From: DTBU01 sp964568845
Lineage (GTDB): Archaea > Thermoproteota > CALKCG01 > B24
Length of the DNA: 64,000 nt
Assembly: GCA_964568845.1 (NCBI GenBank)
Contig: CAZMSC010000001.1
Location: 1-64,000 of the forward strand
Reading direction: 5' to 3'
Within the stretch, counting starts at the first letter, position 1, and the number at the start of each line of letters is the position of its first letter. The notes below the pieces were generated by a model. That model had not been told where the DNA came from. It made no database searches and saw nothing but the letters and a program-made list of their open reading frames with translations. The position numbers and the translations under genes are program-made. This document shows positions 63,401-64,000 of this stretch, piece after piece.

Positions 63401-63814
63401 ATGAGCGGTTTAACTGTAGAGAGAGAAGTATGGTTCATAGGATATGCTGGTAGGAGACCTGGAGACTTTCTAAACTCACTTAAGAACAACCATATAGAGT
63501 TGCTAGTAGACGTTAGAAGGTTTCCAAGCTCTAAAGTGGAAGCTTTTAGGAAAGACGTATTGATGGAGCTTCTTAAACGTGAGAACATAGCCTATTTATG
63601 GCTGGGCGACCTATTGGGAGGATACAGGAGCGGAGGGTTTGAAGAATACATGAAGACTGAAGATTTTGAAAGGGGGCTGGACATACTAGTTAAAGAAGCC
63701 TCTAAGAGGAGGACCTGTGTGATGTGTCTTGAACGTAAACAGAGATACTGCCACAGACGTTTCATAGCTGAAGTTTTAGAGAAAAAGGGGTTCAAAGTGG
63801 TGGAGATACAATGA
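63401..63814 (+). CDS. DUF488-family protein
   Basis: A 137-residue DUF488 protein. WFIGYAGRRPGDFLNSLKN, ELLVDVRRFPSSK, YLWLGDLLGGYR and VMCLERKQRYCHRRFIAEVL (Cys-x2-Glu and Cys-His-Arg) are the standard marks. The family is widespread in prokaryotes and of unknown biochemical role. It is a single gene with no clear SD. Confidence 0.88.
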   Translation: MSGLTVEREVWFIGYAGRRPGDFLNSLKNNHIELLVDVRRFPSSKVEAFRKDVLMELLKRENIAYLWLGDLLGGYRSGGFEEYMKTEDFERGLDILVKEASKRRTCVMCLERKQRYCHRRFIAEVLEKKGFKVVEIQ

Positions 63815-63974
63815 TGGACGAAACCCTTAATTATAAGCAGTAAAGTAAACTTAATCGGCGAATGAAGAAAGGATGAATTTACAGAGCGTAGAGCTATGAA
63901 GTCAGACGGGCGGACTGACGCCGTTGTCAGCAGTGTTTACACAGAGAGGCGCCATTCCGAAGAGAGGAAAAAAG

Positions 63975-64000
63975 ATGGCGTTTTTTAGAGTTCTTCTATC
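63975..64000 (+). CDS. Start of a gene running off the window
   Basis: ATG 63975 follows AGAGAGG (63960-63966) by 8 nt and opens with hydrophobic codons (MAFFRVLL) that continue past the end. Too short to identify; a membrane or secreted protein is possible. Confidence 0.35.

Noticed and set aside
1..64000. CRISPR array or rRNA genes
   Set aside because: No series of regularly spaced repeats of 20-40 bp and no rRNA-like segment was seen anywhere in the window.

Overview
This window is a gene-dense piece of an archaeal chromosome. The evidence is a PolD-type DNA polymerase large subunit, geranylgeranylglyceryl phosphate synthase, archaeosine tRNA-guanine transglycosylase, archease, Nop5, Sm-like proteins, eS8 and eL37, a TRAM protein, an Elf1-like factor and an intron-containing tRNA-Lys. 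The combination of PolD, F420-dependent enzymes (two luciferase-like oxidoreductases, CofE, a RimK-like ligase), a type-2 seryl-tRNA synthetase and many TTG/GTG starts suggests an uncultured TACK-type lineage such as Bathyarchaeia. That placement is inference.

Layout. 0-7.9 kb: a decayed gene, thioredoxin and an F420-type oxidoreductase, a probable 22-residue ORF, an MFS transporter, an AK6-like kinase, a heparinase II/III-like lyase and an amidohydrolase. 7.9-15.5 kb: an alpha-glucan block with a sugar nucleotidyltransferase, GH57 amylase, two GT4 glycosyltransferases, a small winged-helix protein, GalT, and a winged-helix regulator whose C-terminal domain is also found on the GH57 enzyme. 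15.5-25.6 kb: sugar and sugar-acid catabolism (isochorismatase-like hydrolase, large glycoside hydrolase, PGDH_C-type dehydrogenase, TIM-barrel epimerase, F420 dehydrogenase, MFS, URO-D-like protein, PGI/PMI). 25.6-41.4 kb: information processing (archease, Nop5, SmAP/eL37, Nudix, frameshifted EndoQ, TgtA, PAC2 chaperone, SmAP3, Elf1, GGGPS, PolD DP2), then a membrane protein resembling ribophorin I, a TRAM protein behind a strong 5' hairpin, SfsA and an Ogg2-like glycosylase. 41.4-54.9 kb: AOR and its ferredoxin, LarB/LarC, eS8, URO-D-like and DJ-1 proteins, an ECF S component, tRNA-Lys, a RimK-like ligase with CofE, SerS2, Lrp, and a nuclease-like protein.

From about 54.9 kb to the end the window is accessory DNA. 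It has lower gene density, a transposase relic, two decayed C-terminal pieces of an archaeal tyrosine integrase at 58.9 and 62.7 kb, a dispersed repeat of about 50 bp, a frameshifted GNAT acetyltransferase, and several small genes I do not recognise. A glycoside hydrolase here (56.8-58.8 kb) uses CGN arginine codons more than its neighbours.

The items most worth a second look are the ribophorin I-like protein beside the polymerase gene, the shared DUF5752-like domain linking an amylase to a regulator, the 5' hairpin of the TRAM gene, and the 59-63 kb integrase-flanked segment.
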